A stretch of DNA of 38,349 nt from an uncultured Clostridia bacterium (GTDB lineage: Bacteria; Bacillota; Clostridia; Christensenellales; Borkfalkiaceae): assembly GCA_944367955.1 (NCBI GenBank), contig CALVWU010000005.1:1-38349 (forward strand), given 5' to 3'. Positions 25,323 to 32,483 of this stretch are shown here, one piece after another (the stretch's first letter is position 1; each line of letters opens with the position of its first letter). Position numbers and translations under genes: made by a program. The notes beneath the pieces were generated by a model. It saw nothing but the letters and a program-made list of their open reading frames with translations. It had not been told where the DNA came from and ran no database searches.

Positions 25323-25336
25323 TGAACATTTGTTCG
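25323..25336 (-). promoter_or_regulatory. Putative LexA (SOS) box
   Basis: The minus strand reads CGAACAAATGTTCA, matching 13 of 14 positions of the Bacillus LexA consensus CGAACRNRYGTTCG. It lies just downstream of a TATAAT (25342-25347, minus strand), around the expected transcript start of the regulator gene, where a bound repressor would block transcription. The -35 is weak. A plus-strand TATAAT (25353-25358) with TTGTTC (25330-25335) also overlaps it. Confidence 0.65.
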
Positions 25337-25429
25337 TTTGTATTATACAGCATATAATATGACAAAACTTTCATATTTAAAAAATTTTTTTATATTTTTT
25401 GCGGCAAAACTATGTGCAAAAGTTTTAAA

Positions 25430-25492
25430 ACCGCCGCGCGCACGGCAAAAACGGGGCTTTAAGCGACAGCACCGCCCCGCGCGCGGCGGTGC
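25430..25492. other. Overlapping inverted repeats in the regulator upstream region
   Basis: A 12-bp perfect inverted repeat (25430-25441 with 25479-25490) competes with an 8-bp stem (25469-25476 with 25485-25492), since both use the same right arm. No coding frame is convincing here. It could be an attenuator or a short RNA read from the plus-strand -10 at 25353; nothing else is seen in this 270-base gap apart from the promoters at both ends. Confidence 0.4.
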
Positions 25493-25556
25493 GGGATATG
25501 CATTTTTGACCGAAGCCGCAGGGCGAACGCAAATTTGCAATATTAAGCGCAAAAAC

Positions 25557-25585
25557 TTTACAATACCGATAAAAGGTGGTATAAT
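25557..25585 (+). promoter_or_regulatory. Promoter of the second SH3-like protein gene (leaderless type)
   Basis: TTTACA (25557-25562), a 17-base spacer and TATAAT (25580-25585). The GTG start at 25592 lies six bases after the -10, where transcription itself should start. Confidence 0.75.
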
Positions 25586-25591
25586 TTGAAC

Positions 25592-26917
25592 GTGAAAAAG
25601 TTTGCGGCATTTACAACGGCGTTGGTACTTGCAATGTGCATCGCGCCTTCATACACTGCGGCCGCGCAGGGCGGCGGGGAGTGCGTTTATCCCACTGAGT
25701 TTACAAACGAGCTTAATTTTACCTCGCTTGCCGACTACGCAGTACACGGCGGCACGCGCGCGTACGCGCAGAGCACCAAACTGTATATTATAGAGCCCGA
25801 CGAATTCGGCGACGAATATCTTAAAGAATTCGACTGCGGCTTCGAGATAACGGATATCGAATACGGCGGCGACACGCTGTATTTAAGGCGCACCGACGAC
25901 ATGGTGTATTCCTACCCCTCTTTGACGGTTGCCGACTATGCGTTTGAGGAACGGAAGACGATAACCTGCGGCAGCTTTGAATACAACATAACGGATTCGG
26001 GCGGGCTGTACGTAATCGACCGCAAGGGCGACAACATGCCCGTTATAATATTCGAAGAGGGCTGTACGCACCTTAAAATGTACGACGAACAGGTATACGT
26101 TATGTACGGCGGCGAAGTTTACGAACTGAACGGCACCGAAAAACAGGCCGTGCCCGCCGAATACACCGACCTTTCGGCCGCAGACAGGGTGAACACGGGC
26201 AACGCGGCCGAGCTGCTTGCCGCAAGCTATTCGGTACAAACGGTTACGGTGCATCCGCAGACCACGGACGGACACGACACATATATCACCAAAATAGATT
26301 TGGAAGACGTGGGCGAAACTTTCGACTCTCTCGGCACCGAAAGGCTGACGGGCGACCACTCCGCCCTGGCCGTTGCCGAGGTGGGCAACGCCACAATAAT
26401 CGTGATGCCGGACGAAAACGGACTTAGCCAAAGCTATATAACACTTACTTCGGCAACCGAAAAATCCGACTACTCGGCACCCGCTCTCGACATGCGCTCG
26501 GCATACGCGCTTGCAGACATTTCGCTGTATTCGCGGCCATATATGTGCGGGGCAACCGAAATAGCGCAGCTTGAAAGCGGCACGATAGTTTCGGTTGAAG
26601 AAAAGTTTGAACTCGACTTTTTCGACAACGTATTTTATAAAGTAACGGCAACGGTAAACGGAGAAAGCGTAACAGGTTACGCGCCGCAAAAACTGCTTTC
26701 GCCGTATACGTTTTCAGCCGAAAACGACAAGGAACAAACCACCGGCAGCGACGATTTTGAATACGGCAGCGAAGTGCAAAAGGTTATAGTTGTTCTGCTT
26801 ATAGTTCTGCTTGCCCTCGCCGCGATAGGCTATGTTACCGTTTACGTCACCAAAAACGGCGACGGCAAATCGCGCCGACGCAAAACCCCTCCGCCCGACG
26901 ACGGAATGTTTGAATAG
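25592..26917 (+). CDS. Secreted, membrane-anchored protein with propeller-like and SH3-like regions
   Basis: A 441-residue protein from GTG 25592 (KKFAAFTTALVLAMC...); a TTG two codons earlier overlaps the expected transcript start. The signal peptide probably ends at YTAAA. The large outer part has short beta units (TKLYIIEPDE, DTLYLRRTDD, GLYVIDRKGD, QVYVMYGGEVYEL) like a six-strand-type propeller or tandem beta repeats. An SH3-like region follows at about 295-375 (ADISLYSRPY... VTGYAPQKLLSPY). A membrane helix of about 395-415 and a basic tail (KSRRRK) end it. It resembles the protein at 24252-24893 in plan. Probably an envelope sensor or binding protein; the function is unknown. The open region after it contains a hairpin terminator. 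Confidence 0.75.
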   Translation: MKKFAAFTTALVLAMCIAPSYTAAAQGGGECVYPTEFTNELNFTSLADYAVHGGTRAYAQSTKLYIIEPDEFGDEYLKEFDCGFEITDIEYGGDTLYLRRTDDMVYSYPSLTVADYAFEERKTITCGSFEYNITDSGGLYVIDRKGDNMPVIIFEEGCTHLKMYDEQVYVMYGGEVYELNGTEKQAVPAEYTDLSAADRVNTGNAAELLAASYSVQTVTVHPQTTDGHDTYITKIDLEDVGETFDSLGTERLTGDHSALAVAEVGNATIIVMPDENGLSQSYITLTSATEKSDYSAPALDMRSAYALADISLYSRPYMCGATEIAQLESGTIVSVEEKFELDFFDNVFYKVTATVNGESVTGYAPQKLLSPYTFSAENDKEQTTGSDDFEYGSEVQKVIVVLLIVLLALAAIGYVTVYVTKNGDGKSRRRKTPPPDDGMFE

Positions 26918-26937
26918 TTTCATTCTTTATGCAAAAC

Positions 26938-26968
26938 GCCCCGCGCCGACGCAAGGTCGGCGCGGGGC
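26938..26968 (+). terminator. Hairpin after the SH3/propeller protein gene
   Basis: A perfect 13-bp GC stem (26938-26950 with 26956-26968, five-base loop), 20 bases after the stop codon. The following bases (GAAACGCTTATTT) are only mildly T-rich. Confidence 0.6.
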
Positions 26969-27102
26969 GAAACGCTTATTTAAAAACTTAAACATTGCAA
27001 AACACACCGTCTTTTGCGCTTTGCGGTAAGCTTTTAAAGCATTCATACGCAAAAAATGCGCGCGCATGCTTACGAACCGAAACGCGCGGCGACAAAACAT
27101 AA

Positions 27103-27138
27103 TTAATACAGTTAATCCAGTTAATACAGTAAATACAA
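27103..27138. repeat. Four tandem 9-bp repeats
   Basis: Consecutive units TTAATACAG, TTAATCCAG, TTAATACAG and TAAATACAA. Two units are identical and the others differ by one or two bases. It lies between two terminators, outside genes, and may be a slippage tract or a protein-binding array. Confidence 0.7.
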
Positions 27139-27146
27139 TGGAACAT

Positions 27147-27190
27147 AAGGCCGGCGGCCGCCCGATATTCGGGCGGCCGCCGGCCTTTTT
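27147..27190. terminator. Strong hairpin terminator, convergent region
   Basis: A 19-bp perfect stem (27147-27165 with 27169-27187, three-base loop) with TTTTT on the plus side and a weaker TTATG on the minus side. It separates the convergent malic enzyme and SH3/propeller genes and probably acts in both directions. Confidence 0.85.
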
Positions 27191-27225
27191 CACCTATCAC
27201 CACGCCGTATTTTAAAAGTGCGGCG

Positions 27226-28407
27226 TTATTTTTTATAAATTTTTGAAACCCCGCTTTCGATTGCGGCCTGCGCCACGGCCTTGGCCACGCATTTATGCGC
27301 CTGCTTGTCGAAGGCGTAGGGCAATATGTACTCGCGCGAAAGTTTATCCGGCCCGACGTATTCTGCTATACCCTTAGCCGCGGCAAGCATCATTTCGTCG
27401 TTTACGGCAGACGCGCGCACGTCGAGCGCGCCGCGGAACAATCCGGGGAACACCAGCACGTTGTTAATTTGATTGGCGTACTGCGAAGAGCCGGTGCCGA
27501 CGATGAACGCGCCGGCCGCCTTTGCCTCTTCGGGGTCGATTTCGGGCACGGGATTGGCCATGGTAAAAATGATGGGCTTTTGCGCCATGCTTCTTACCAT
27601 ATCGCCCGAAACGACGCGCGGAGCCGAAACACCGATGAACACGTCCGCGCCGCGCATGGCGTCGGCAAGCGTGCCCTTACGCTTTTGCCTGTTGGTGACA
27701 AGGGATATTTTTGCTTGCGCGTCATTTAGTGAAGGGTCGCCTTCGACTATAATACCCGCCTTGTCGCACATAATTATATCGGTAACGCCCAGCTTTAAAA
27801 GGAATTTTCCTATCGAAATGCCTGCCGCCCCCGCGCCGTTTATAACAACTTTTATCTGGGAAATATTCTTATCTGCCAGTTTTAAGGCATTGGTGAGCGC
27901 GGCAGCCACAACGATGGCGGTGCCGTGCTGGTCGTCGTGGAATACGGGGATGTCGAGTTCTTCCTTCAAGCGCGTTTCGATTTCAAAGCATCTGGGTGCG
28001 GAAATATCTTCGAGGTTGACTCCGCCGAACGACCCCGAAAGCAGTTTTATGGTTTTTATTATATCTTCGGTATCCTTGCTGCCTATGCACAAAGGGTACG
28101 CGTCCACGTCGCCGTAGGCCTTGAACAGCGCGCACTTGCCCTCCATAACGGGCATGCCCGCTTCGGGGCCGATGTCGCCCAGTCCCAGAACGGCGGTGCC
28201 GTCGGTTATTACCGGCACAGTGTTCCAGCGGCGGGTAAGTTCGAAGCTCTTTTCAACATCCTCGTGTATTGCCATGCACGGCTCGGCAACGCCGGGAGTG
28301 TACGCAAGCGACAAGTCTTCCCTGTTTTCGGCGGGAACGCGACAAAGCGTTTGAATCTTTCCCCGCCATTCATAGTGCTTTTTAAGGGATTCTTCTCTGT
28401 AATTCAT
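27226..28407 (-). CDS. NAD(P)-dependent malic enzyme
   Basis: Oxidatively decarboxylates malate to pyruvate with reduction of NAD(P), linking C4 acids to pyruvate metabolism in the cytoplasm. It has 393 residues, the size of the compact bacterial form without the phosphotransacetylase-like tail. Motifs: TDGTAVLGLGDIGPEAGMPVMEGK-type block near residue 70, metal-binding FHDDQHGTA near 165, nucleotide-binding NGAGAAGISIG near 195, and FTMANPVPEI. Start ATG 28407 has a GGAAGG ribosome site and a TTGAAA/TATAAT promoter upstream. It appears to be a single gene. NAD or NADP preference cannot be read from the sequence with confidence. Confidence 0.95.
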   Translation of the reverse strand: MNYREESLKKHYEWRGKIQTLCRVPAENREDLSLAYTPGVAEPCMAIHEDVEKSFELTRRWNTVPVITDGTAVLGLGDIGPEAGMPVMEGKCALFKAYGDVDAYPLCIGSKDTEDIIKTIKLLSGSFGGVNLEDISAPRCFEIETRLKEELDIPVFHDDQHGTAIVVAAALTNALKLADKNISQIKVVINGAGAAGISIGKFLLKLGVTDIIMCDKAGIIVEGDPSLNDAQAKISLVTNRQKRKGTLADAMRGADVFIGVSAPRVVSGDMVRSMAQKPIIFTMANPVPEIDPEEAKAAGAFIVGTGSSQYANQINNVLVFPGLFRGALDVRASAVNDEMMLAAAKGIAEYVGPDKLSREYILPYAFDKQAHKCVAKAVAQAAIESGVSKIYKK

Positions 28408-28447
28408 AAAAAAACCTTCCTTTTGACCTTTGTTAAATTCTTAAAGT

Positions 28448-28475
28448 ATTATAGCACACTCCGCGGCTTTTTCAA
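28448..28475 (-). promoter_or_regulatory. Promoter of the malic enzyme gene
   Basis: On the minus strand TTGAAA (28470-28475), a 16-base spacer and TATAAT (28448-28453), about 40 bases before the start codon. Confidence 0.65.
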
Positions 28476-28508
28476 ACCTTTTTAACGCAAAATTGAAACA
28501 TTGCGCGC

Positions 28509-29435
28509 TCATTCCCCGAACAGCGGAGTGGAAAGATACCTTGCGCCCGTATCGGGCAGCAACACGACTATGCGCCCGCCGGCATATCCTGCGCGCTTTG
28601 AAAGCTGCAACGCGGCATACAGCGCGGCCCCCGAAGAGATGCCCGCAAGCAGACCTTCGCATTTTGCCAGAGCGCGGGCCTCGCCGAACGCCTGCTCTTC
28701 GCTTACGGCCAAAACTTCGTCGTATACGCGCGTATCCAAAACCTTCGGCACAAACCCCGCGCCTATGCCCTGAATGCCGTGCGCCCCCGAATATCCATTT
28801 GACAACACCGGCGATCCCTGCGGTTCGACGGCAATTACGCTTATATTTTTATCCCGCTCTTTAAGGTATTTTCCCACCCCGGTCACCGTTCCTCCGGTGC
28901 CGACGCCCGCCACGAAAGCTTGAAGCTTACCTTCGCAGCCGTTCCAAATCTCCGGCCCGGTGGTCAGATAGTGCGCCTGCGCGTTGGCGGGATTTGCAAA
29001 CTGGTCGGGGATAAACGCTCCGGGTATCTTTGCTGCGAGCTCACGGGCCGCTTCTATCGCCCCGCGCATGCCCTCGGCCGCCCCCGTCAAAACTATCTCC
29101 GCGCCGTATGCGGCAATCAGCCTGCGCCTTTCGGACGACATGTTTTCGGGCATGGTGAGAATAACGCGGTAACCCCTTGCGCAGCCTAATGCGGCAAGGC
29201 CTATGCCCGTGTTGCCCGACGTGGGTTCGATTATTACGCCGCCTCTTTTCAATTTTCCGTCGCGTTCGGCACAATTTAAAATGTGCAGGGCCACCCTGTC
29301 CTTTACCGAGCCGGCGGGATTAAAAAATTCCGCCTTGGCAACTATTTCCGCACCCGCGCCGCGCGCCGCGCAGTATTTATTCAAGGTAACCAGCGGGGTG
29401 TTGCCCACAAGCTCTTCAATGCCGCGATATATCAT
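28509..29435 (-). CDS. cysK: Cysteine synthase (O-acetylserine sulfhydrylase)
   Basis: A pyridoxal-phosphate enzyme that makes cysteine from O-acetylserine and sulfide. The 308-residue length is typical. The cofactor lysine is Lys45 in NPAGSVKDR; TSGNTG (72-77) binds the substrate carboxylate, and GVGTGGTVTG holds the phosphate. The GIGAGFVP segment is also standard. Start ATG 29435 follows a G-rich ribosome site, and a consensus promoter (TTGACA, 17, TATAAT) lies 28 bases upstream. There is no serine acetyltransferase in the window and no T-box or similar leader is apparent, as the leader is too short. A closely related role such as cystathionine beta-synthase is less likely. Confidence 0.95.
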   Translation of the reverse strand: MIYRGIEELVGNTPLVTLNKYCAARGAGAEIVAKAEFFNPAGSVKDRVALHILNCAERDGKLKRGGVIIEPTSGNTGIGLAALGCARGYRVILTMPENMSSERRRLIAAYGAEIVLTGAAEGMRGAIEAARELAAKIPGAFIPDQFANPANAQAHYLTTGPEIWNGCEGKLQAFVAGVGTGGTVTGVGKYLKERDKNISVIAVEPQGSPVLSNGYSGAHGIQGIGAGFVPKVLDTRVYDEVLAVSEEQAFGEARALAKCEGLLAGISSGAALYAALQLSKRAGYAGGRIVVLLPDTGARYLSTPLFGE

Positions 29436-29462
29436 ATGCGCCCCCCCTTTTTGTTTTTAAAC

Positions 29463-29491
29463 ATTATACCACTGCGGGCGCGGCCTGTCAA
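29463..29491 (-). promoter_or_regulatory. Consensus promoter of cysK
   Basis: On the minus strand TTGACA (29486-29491), a 17-base spacer and TATAAT (29463-29468): a perfect match to the vegetative sigma consensus at the best spacing. Confidence 0.9.
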
Positions 29492-29631
29492 CAGCGGCCG
29501 CACCCGAATATTTTTAACGCCGCGCACCGATTGCCCGCAATATATGCCGCGTTAAAGCCTTTTAACACATCCTTAACCGTAATTACACAAAAACTTCATG
29601 GCCGCTTCAATGCGATTACATGGTGGCACTG

Positions 29632-29637
29632 TATAAT
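29632..29637 (+). promoter_or_regulatory. Putative -10 element upstream of the HtrA-type protease gene
   Basis: A perfect TATAAT (29632-29637) in the intergenic region, giving a leader of about 60 bases before the ATG. No convincing -35 hexamer lies 16-18 bases upstream, so the promoter may depend on an activator or another sigma factor. Confidence 0.4.
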
Positions 29638-29705
29638 ATTTACAATAAAGCAAAAAATTGCATGCGTCCGAACTTCGGCCGCAGCGCGATTTAAGGAGTC
29701 GATCC

Positions 29706-30830
29706 ATGAAAAAGTCTTTAAAAACAGCAATATCCCTGCTCGCCTGCGTTGCAGTGGCGGCCGGAACGTTCGCCTTTGCAGCCTGCGCCGACGAACAGGA
29801 TCCCACGCTGGAACAGCCCGTGGTTTCGTACGTTTCAACCGATTCGACGGTATACAGCTCTACGGCGGAAGTTGTAAGCGAAGTGGCCGATACGGTTGTA
29901 GAGATAAGCACCGAGGCCGTTACAACGCAGTGGGGCATGCAATACATCGTTTCGGGCGCGGGCAGCGGCGTTATAGTGGCCCGCGGCAGTGAGGACGACA
30001 GCCAATACCTTATTATAACCAACAACCACGTTATAGACGGCGCAGACGACATTCTCGTGCGCACGCGGAGCGGCGCGGAATATAAAGCCGAACTTGTAGC
30101 CACCGACGACGCGGCTGATATTGCCGTGGTTTCGATATACAGCGAAAGCCGGCTTAAACTTGCCACATGGGGAAACAGCGACGATTTGCAGATAGGCGAA
30201 GACCTTATTGCCATAGGCAACCCCCTCGGCAGCCTCGGCGGAACGGTTACAAAGGGCATACTTTCGGCCACTGAACGCAACATACTTGTGGGTGAACACT
30301 ACATGACGCTGTTGCAGACCGACACCGCGATAAACCCCGGAAATTCGGGCGGCGGACTATTCAATATGCGCGGAGAACTGATAGGCGTAGTAAACGCGAA
30401 AACTTCGGACGAGGAAGTGGAAGGCATTTGCTTTGCCATTCCCGCAAACACTGCGAAAGACACGTTTGACGACCTTGTAAGCCACGGCTACGTCGTAGGA
30501 CGCGCAACGTTCGACATAACGCTTTCGGAGGGCAGCATCTCTTCGGGTATAGGCACGAGCAATACCATAGCATACGTTACCGCGCTGGGCGAAAACGTCG
30601 AAGACGGCACGTTCGAGCTTTACGACCGCATCTATAAGATAAACGGCGTCGAAATTTCTTCGATAGCGGAATATAACGCCGCGCTTGCTCAAATAGAACC
30701 GGGCGACGAGGTGACGTTTGAAGTTTTCCGCGGCAAGCTTGAAAACCACGGCATATTCGGCGGCACACAGATTTCGTTTGAAAGCCAGTCCACCACATTC
30801 ACCGCCACCGCTCTGCAATACGGCGCGTGA
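29706..30830 (+). CDS. HtrA/DegP-type secreted serine protease with one PDZ domain
   Basis: A 374-residue extracytoplasmic quality-control protease. The catalytic triad is His108 (TNNHVI), Asp138 (DAADIAVV) and Ser214 (NPGNSGG). A PDZ domain follows (about 275-365), containing YDRIYKINGVEISS. The N-terminus is a signal peptide with a cysteine at 27 (AFAAC), so it may be a lipoprotein, though the lipobox is not ideal; no membrane helix follows. ATG 29706 is chosen for its AGGAG ribosome site; an upstream in-frame ATG at 29658 would add an unlikely Arg-rich lead. It converges with a serpin gene across a shared terminator. Confidence 0.93.
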   Translation: MKKSLKTAISLLACVAVAAGTFAFAACADEQDPTLEQPVVSYVSTDSTVYSSTAEVVSEVADTVVEISTEAVTTQWGMQYIVSGAGSGVIVARGSEDDSQYLIITNNHVIDGADDILVRTRSGAEYKAELVATDDAADIAVVSIYSESRLKLATWGNSDDLQIGEDLIAIGNPLGSLGGTVTKGILSATERNILVGEHYMTLLQTDTAINPGNSGGGLFNMRGELIGVVNAKTSDEEVEGICFAIPANTAKDTFDDLVSHGYVVGRATFDITLSEGSISSGIGTSNTIAYVTALGENVEDGTFELYDRIYKINGVEISSIAEYNAALAQIEPGDEVTFEVFRGKLENHGIFGGTQISFESQSTTFTATALQYGA

Positions 30831-30910
30831 CGCGCGGACGGCCGCCGAAACCTTATTTACCGAAACCATACAAAGCGTACCTTTTTTATTTCATACTTTC
30901 CCCTTAAAAC

Positions 30911-30946
30911 GTTGCGGGGCAGACAAGGTTTTGTCTGCCCCGCAAC
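30911..30946. terminator. Bidirectional terminator between protease and serpin genes
   Basis: A perfect 16-bp stem (30911-30926 with 30931-30946, loop GGTT), with TATTT on the plus side and GTTTTAAG on the minus-strand side. It lies between two convergent genes. Confidence 0.8.
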
Positions 30947-30962
30947 TATTTGCGTCCAACGC

Positions 30963-32258
30963 TTAAACGTTATTTACAATGCCCGTAAACAGCACCGCGC
31001 CGCACGGCGAAGTCACCGCATACCCGAACGCTCTTTTAACGATAAAGTCATAATACTTTTTTTCATACTCGCCCGGATCGGCCGCGGTGGGGCCCATATC
31101 CGCCACGGTAGCCGCGGCCCCCTCTATTCCCCTGCGGTCGACCGAAAATTTTGCAACGTGCGCCACGCTGTTGCAGCACACGCCTCCGCCGGGCATGAGG
31201 CGCGTAAGGTTGCACCCTTCGCCGAACAGAGAGGTGATGCCCATATCTTTGAGCGCGTCGTTTATGCTGCCCGCGTACGAACCGTCGAACGCGGGAAACA
31301 GCGCGCGCGTGTAGTTTTTTATCTTATTCGCCTCGTCCGTCGCGTTATAGTCGCCCGCATCGATCACGGTGTTCAATGCCCCGGCGTCAAACGCTTCGCC
31401 CACGCTCACGCCCTCGTCCGGCAGAATAAAGTGTATTTTAAATGAGTTTGCGGTGCTTGTGTAAAAGGCCGTAAAATTTTCGCCTTCGACCGCAATGCCG
31501 GGGTTATAGTTGCCCTCGATAAGATTTAAAAGCAATTCCCGCCCGTCGGCGGCGGTGAACGCGTACTGCTGCGAGGTGAGGGGCAGTTCGTCCCCGTAAA
31601 AATTCCAGTTATCCTTTAAAAGCAGAGTATTTACAAGCGCGCATGCAGTGTCGTACGAAAGATTGAAGGGCGTGTCGATGAGCCCTTCGGTGTTGTCGCG
31701 CACATACTCGCGAACGGCGAGGTTGGCCCTTTCGTTGTCGTTTTTGAAGTCGGCCGCATACGAACTGCAAAAGTATTCGTTTGCCAGCTTTTGAACCGAA
31801 TCGAGGCTGAATTCATAGCCTTCGCCCAGCCATATCGAATTGGCGGCCGCCACTTTGCCGCCGGTATATTCGATATTCAGCTCCGAAAAATACCTGCCGA
31901 AACCCGCCGAAAGCTCCTCTTCGCCTATGCCCAGCGCGGAAATCAATTCATCCTTGGTCTGCCCGTCGGAGCAAGTAACCGTCATCGCAAGAGCCGTAAA
32001 CACCGAGGCGGGCGAAAGCGCGACGTTGCCCTGCCCGTCATACCCCTGCAGCACGGCCCTTGTGAACCGTTCGGCAAAGTCGTTAGAGGCCTTTATAACC
32101 CTGTCGCGCGCTTCGACTCCCTGCTGTGTGTATTCGTATCTTTGAGGATCTGCCGCCCTTGCAAGCAGAGTGCTTCTGCCGCCGCAGCCCGAAAATCCGC
32201 CCGCCGCAACAACGGCGGCCGCGCATGCGCACGCAAAAACTTTTGCAAATCTTTTCAT
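30963..32258 (-). CDS. Secreted serpin-family protease inhibitor
   Basis: Serpins trap serine or cysteine proteases by inserting a cleaved reactive loop into a beta-sheet. This one has 431 residues with a signal peptide and a cysteine after GGFSG (position 25), so probably a lipoprotein. Serpin landmarks: NVALSPASVFTALAM, NSIWLGE, TACALVNTLLLKDNW, then the hinge GIEGAAAT (377-384) and the C-terminal FIVKRAFGYAV... GAVLFTGIVNN. Small residues in the hinge fit an inhibitory serpin, though Ile at P14 is bulky. By alignment to the alpha-1-antitrypsin loop the scissile P1 would be about Thr391. ATG 32258 has a GGAGG site and a TTGACG/TATAAT promoter. Confidence 0.93.
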   Translation of the reverse strand: MKRFAKVFACACAAAVVAAGGFSGCGGRSTLLARAADPQRYEYTQQGVEARDRVIKASNDFAERFTRAVLQGYDGQGNVALSPASVFTALAMTVTCSDGQTKDELISALGIGEEELSAGFGRYFSELNIEYTGGKVAAANSIWLGEGYEFSLDSVQKLANEYFCSSYAADFKNDNERANLAVREYVRDNTEGLIDTPFNLSYDTACALVNTLLLKDNWNFYGDELPLTSQQYAFTAADGRELLLNLIEGNYNPGIAVEGENFTAFYTSTANSFKIHFILPDEGVSVGEAFDAGALNTVIDAGDYNATDEANKIKNYTRALFPAFDGSYAGSINDALKDMGITSLFGEGCNLTRLMPGGGVCCNSVAHVAKFSVDRRGIEGAAATVADMGPTAADPGEYEKKYYDFIVKRAFGYAVTSPCGAVLFTGIVNNV

Positions 32259-32305
32259 GTCCGTCCTCCTCTGCCAATATTTTTCCCGCTTCGGTTTTCA
32301 CGCTC

Positions 32306-32334
32306 ATTATATCACGCCTATCCCGCGCCGTCAA
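32306..32334 (-). promoter_or_regulatory. Promoter of the serpin gene
   Basis: On the minus strand TTGACG (32329-32334), a 17-base spacer and TATAAT (32306-32311). Confidence 0.8.
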
Positions 32335-32392
32335 GTTCGGCAAGAACTATATGTGATTTTTTTTCAGTTAATGTAATTATTTGACTTTGCTA

Positions 32393-32421
32393 TTGACAAA
32401 ATTAAACTCTTGCGTTACAAT
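32393..32421 (+). promoter_or_regulatory. Promoter of the ABC transporter gene
   Basis: TTGACA (32393-32398), a 17-base spacer and TACAAT (32416-32421). The ATG at 32484 follows after a leader of about 55 bases that could fold into a small hairpin. Confidence 0.8.
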
Positions 32422-32483
32422 AAAATTACAGAACGGTTTAGCAAGGCTTTCTTTCAACCGACTGTAAAGCAGGAGCTCTGACA

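Larger units (their letters stand above)
16588..25336 (-). mobile_element. Phage-derived head and DNA-packaging block (possible gene-transfer-agent-like element)
   Basis: Eight minus-strand genes in P22-like order: large terminase, small-terminase-like, portal, scaffold, capsid, neck, propeller-like and coiled-coil protein. A putative regulator with an SOS-like box lies upstream. Genes overlap or are spaced by a few bases apart from an 80-base hairpin gap after the capsid, and no frame is broken. No integrase, repressor, replication, holin, endolysin or tail fibre is seen. No flanking direct repeat (attachment site) was recognised. Base composition looks like that of the neighbours. The outer limits are my estimate: the terminator on the left, the regulator's operator on the right. 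The cargo gene at 24252 is on the opposite strand. Confidence 0.75.
26918..27225. other. 308-base intergenic region between convergent genes
   Basis: This gap holds a 13-bp hairpin (26938-26968), a four-unit 9-bp tandem repeat (27103-27138) and a 19-bp hairpin terminator (27147-27190). No protein frame in it is credible, and no tRNA-like fold was recognised. Confidence 0.6.

Noticed and set aside
16487..25585. Attachment-site direct repeats flanking the phage-like block
   Set aside because: Comparison by eye of the two flanks gave only short GC-rich similarities and no exact repeat of convincing length.
27103..27138. CRISPR-like repeats
   Set aside because: Units are 9 bp with no spacers and no cas genes nearby; this is a simple tandem repeat.
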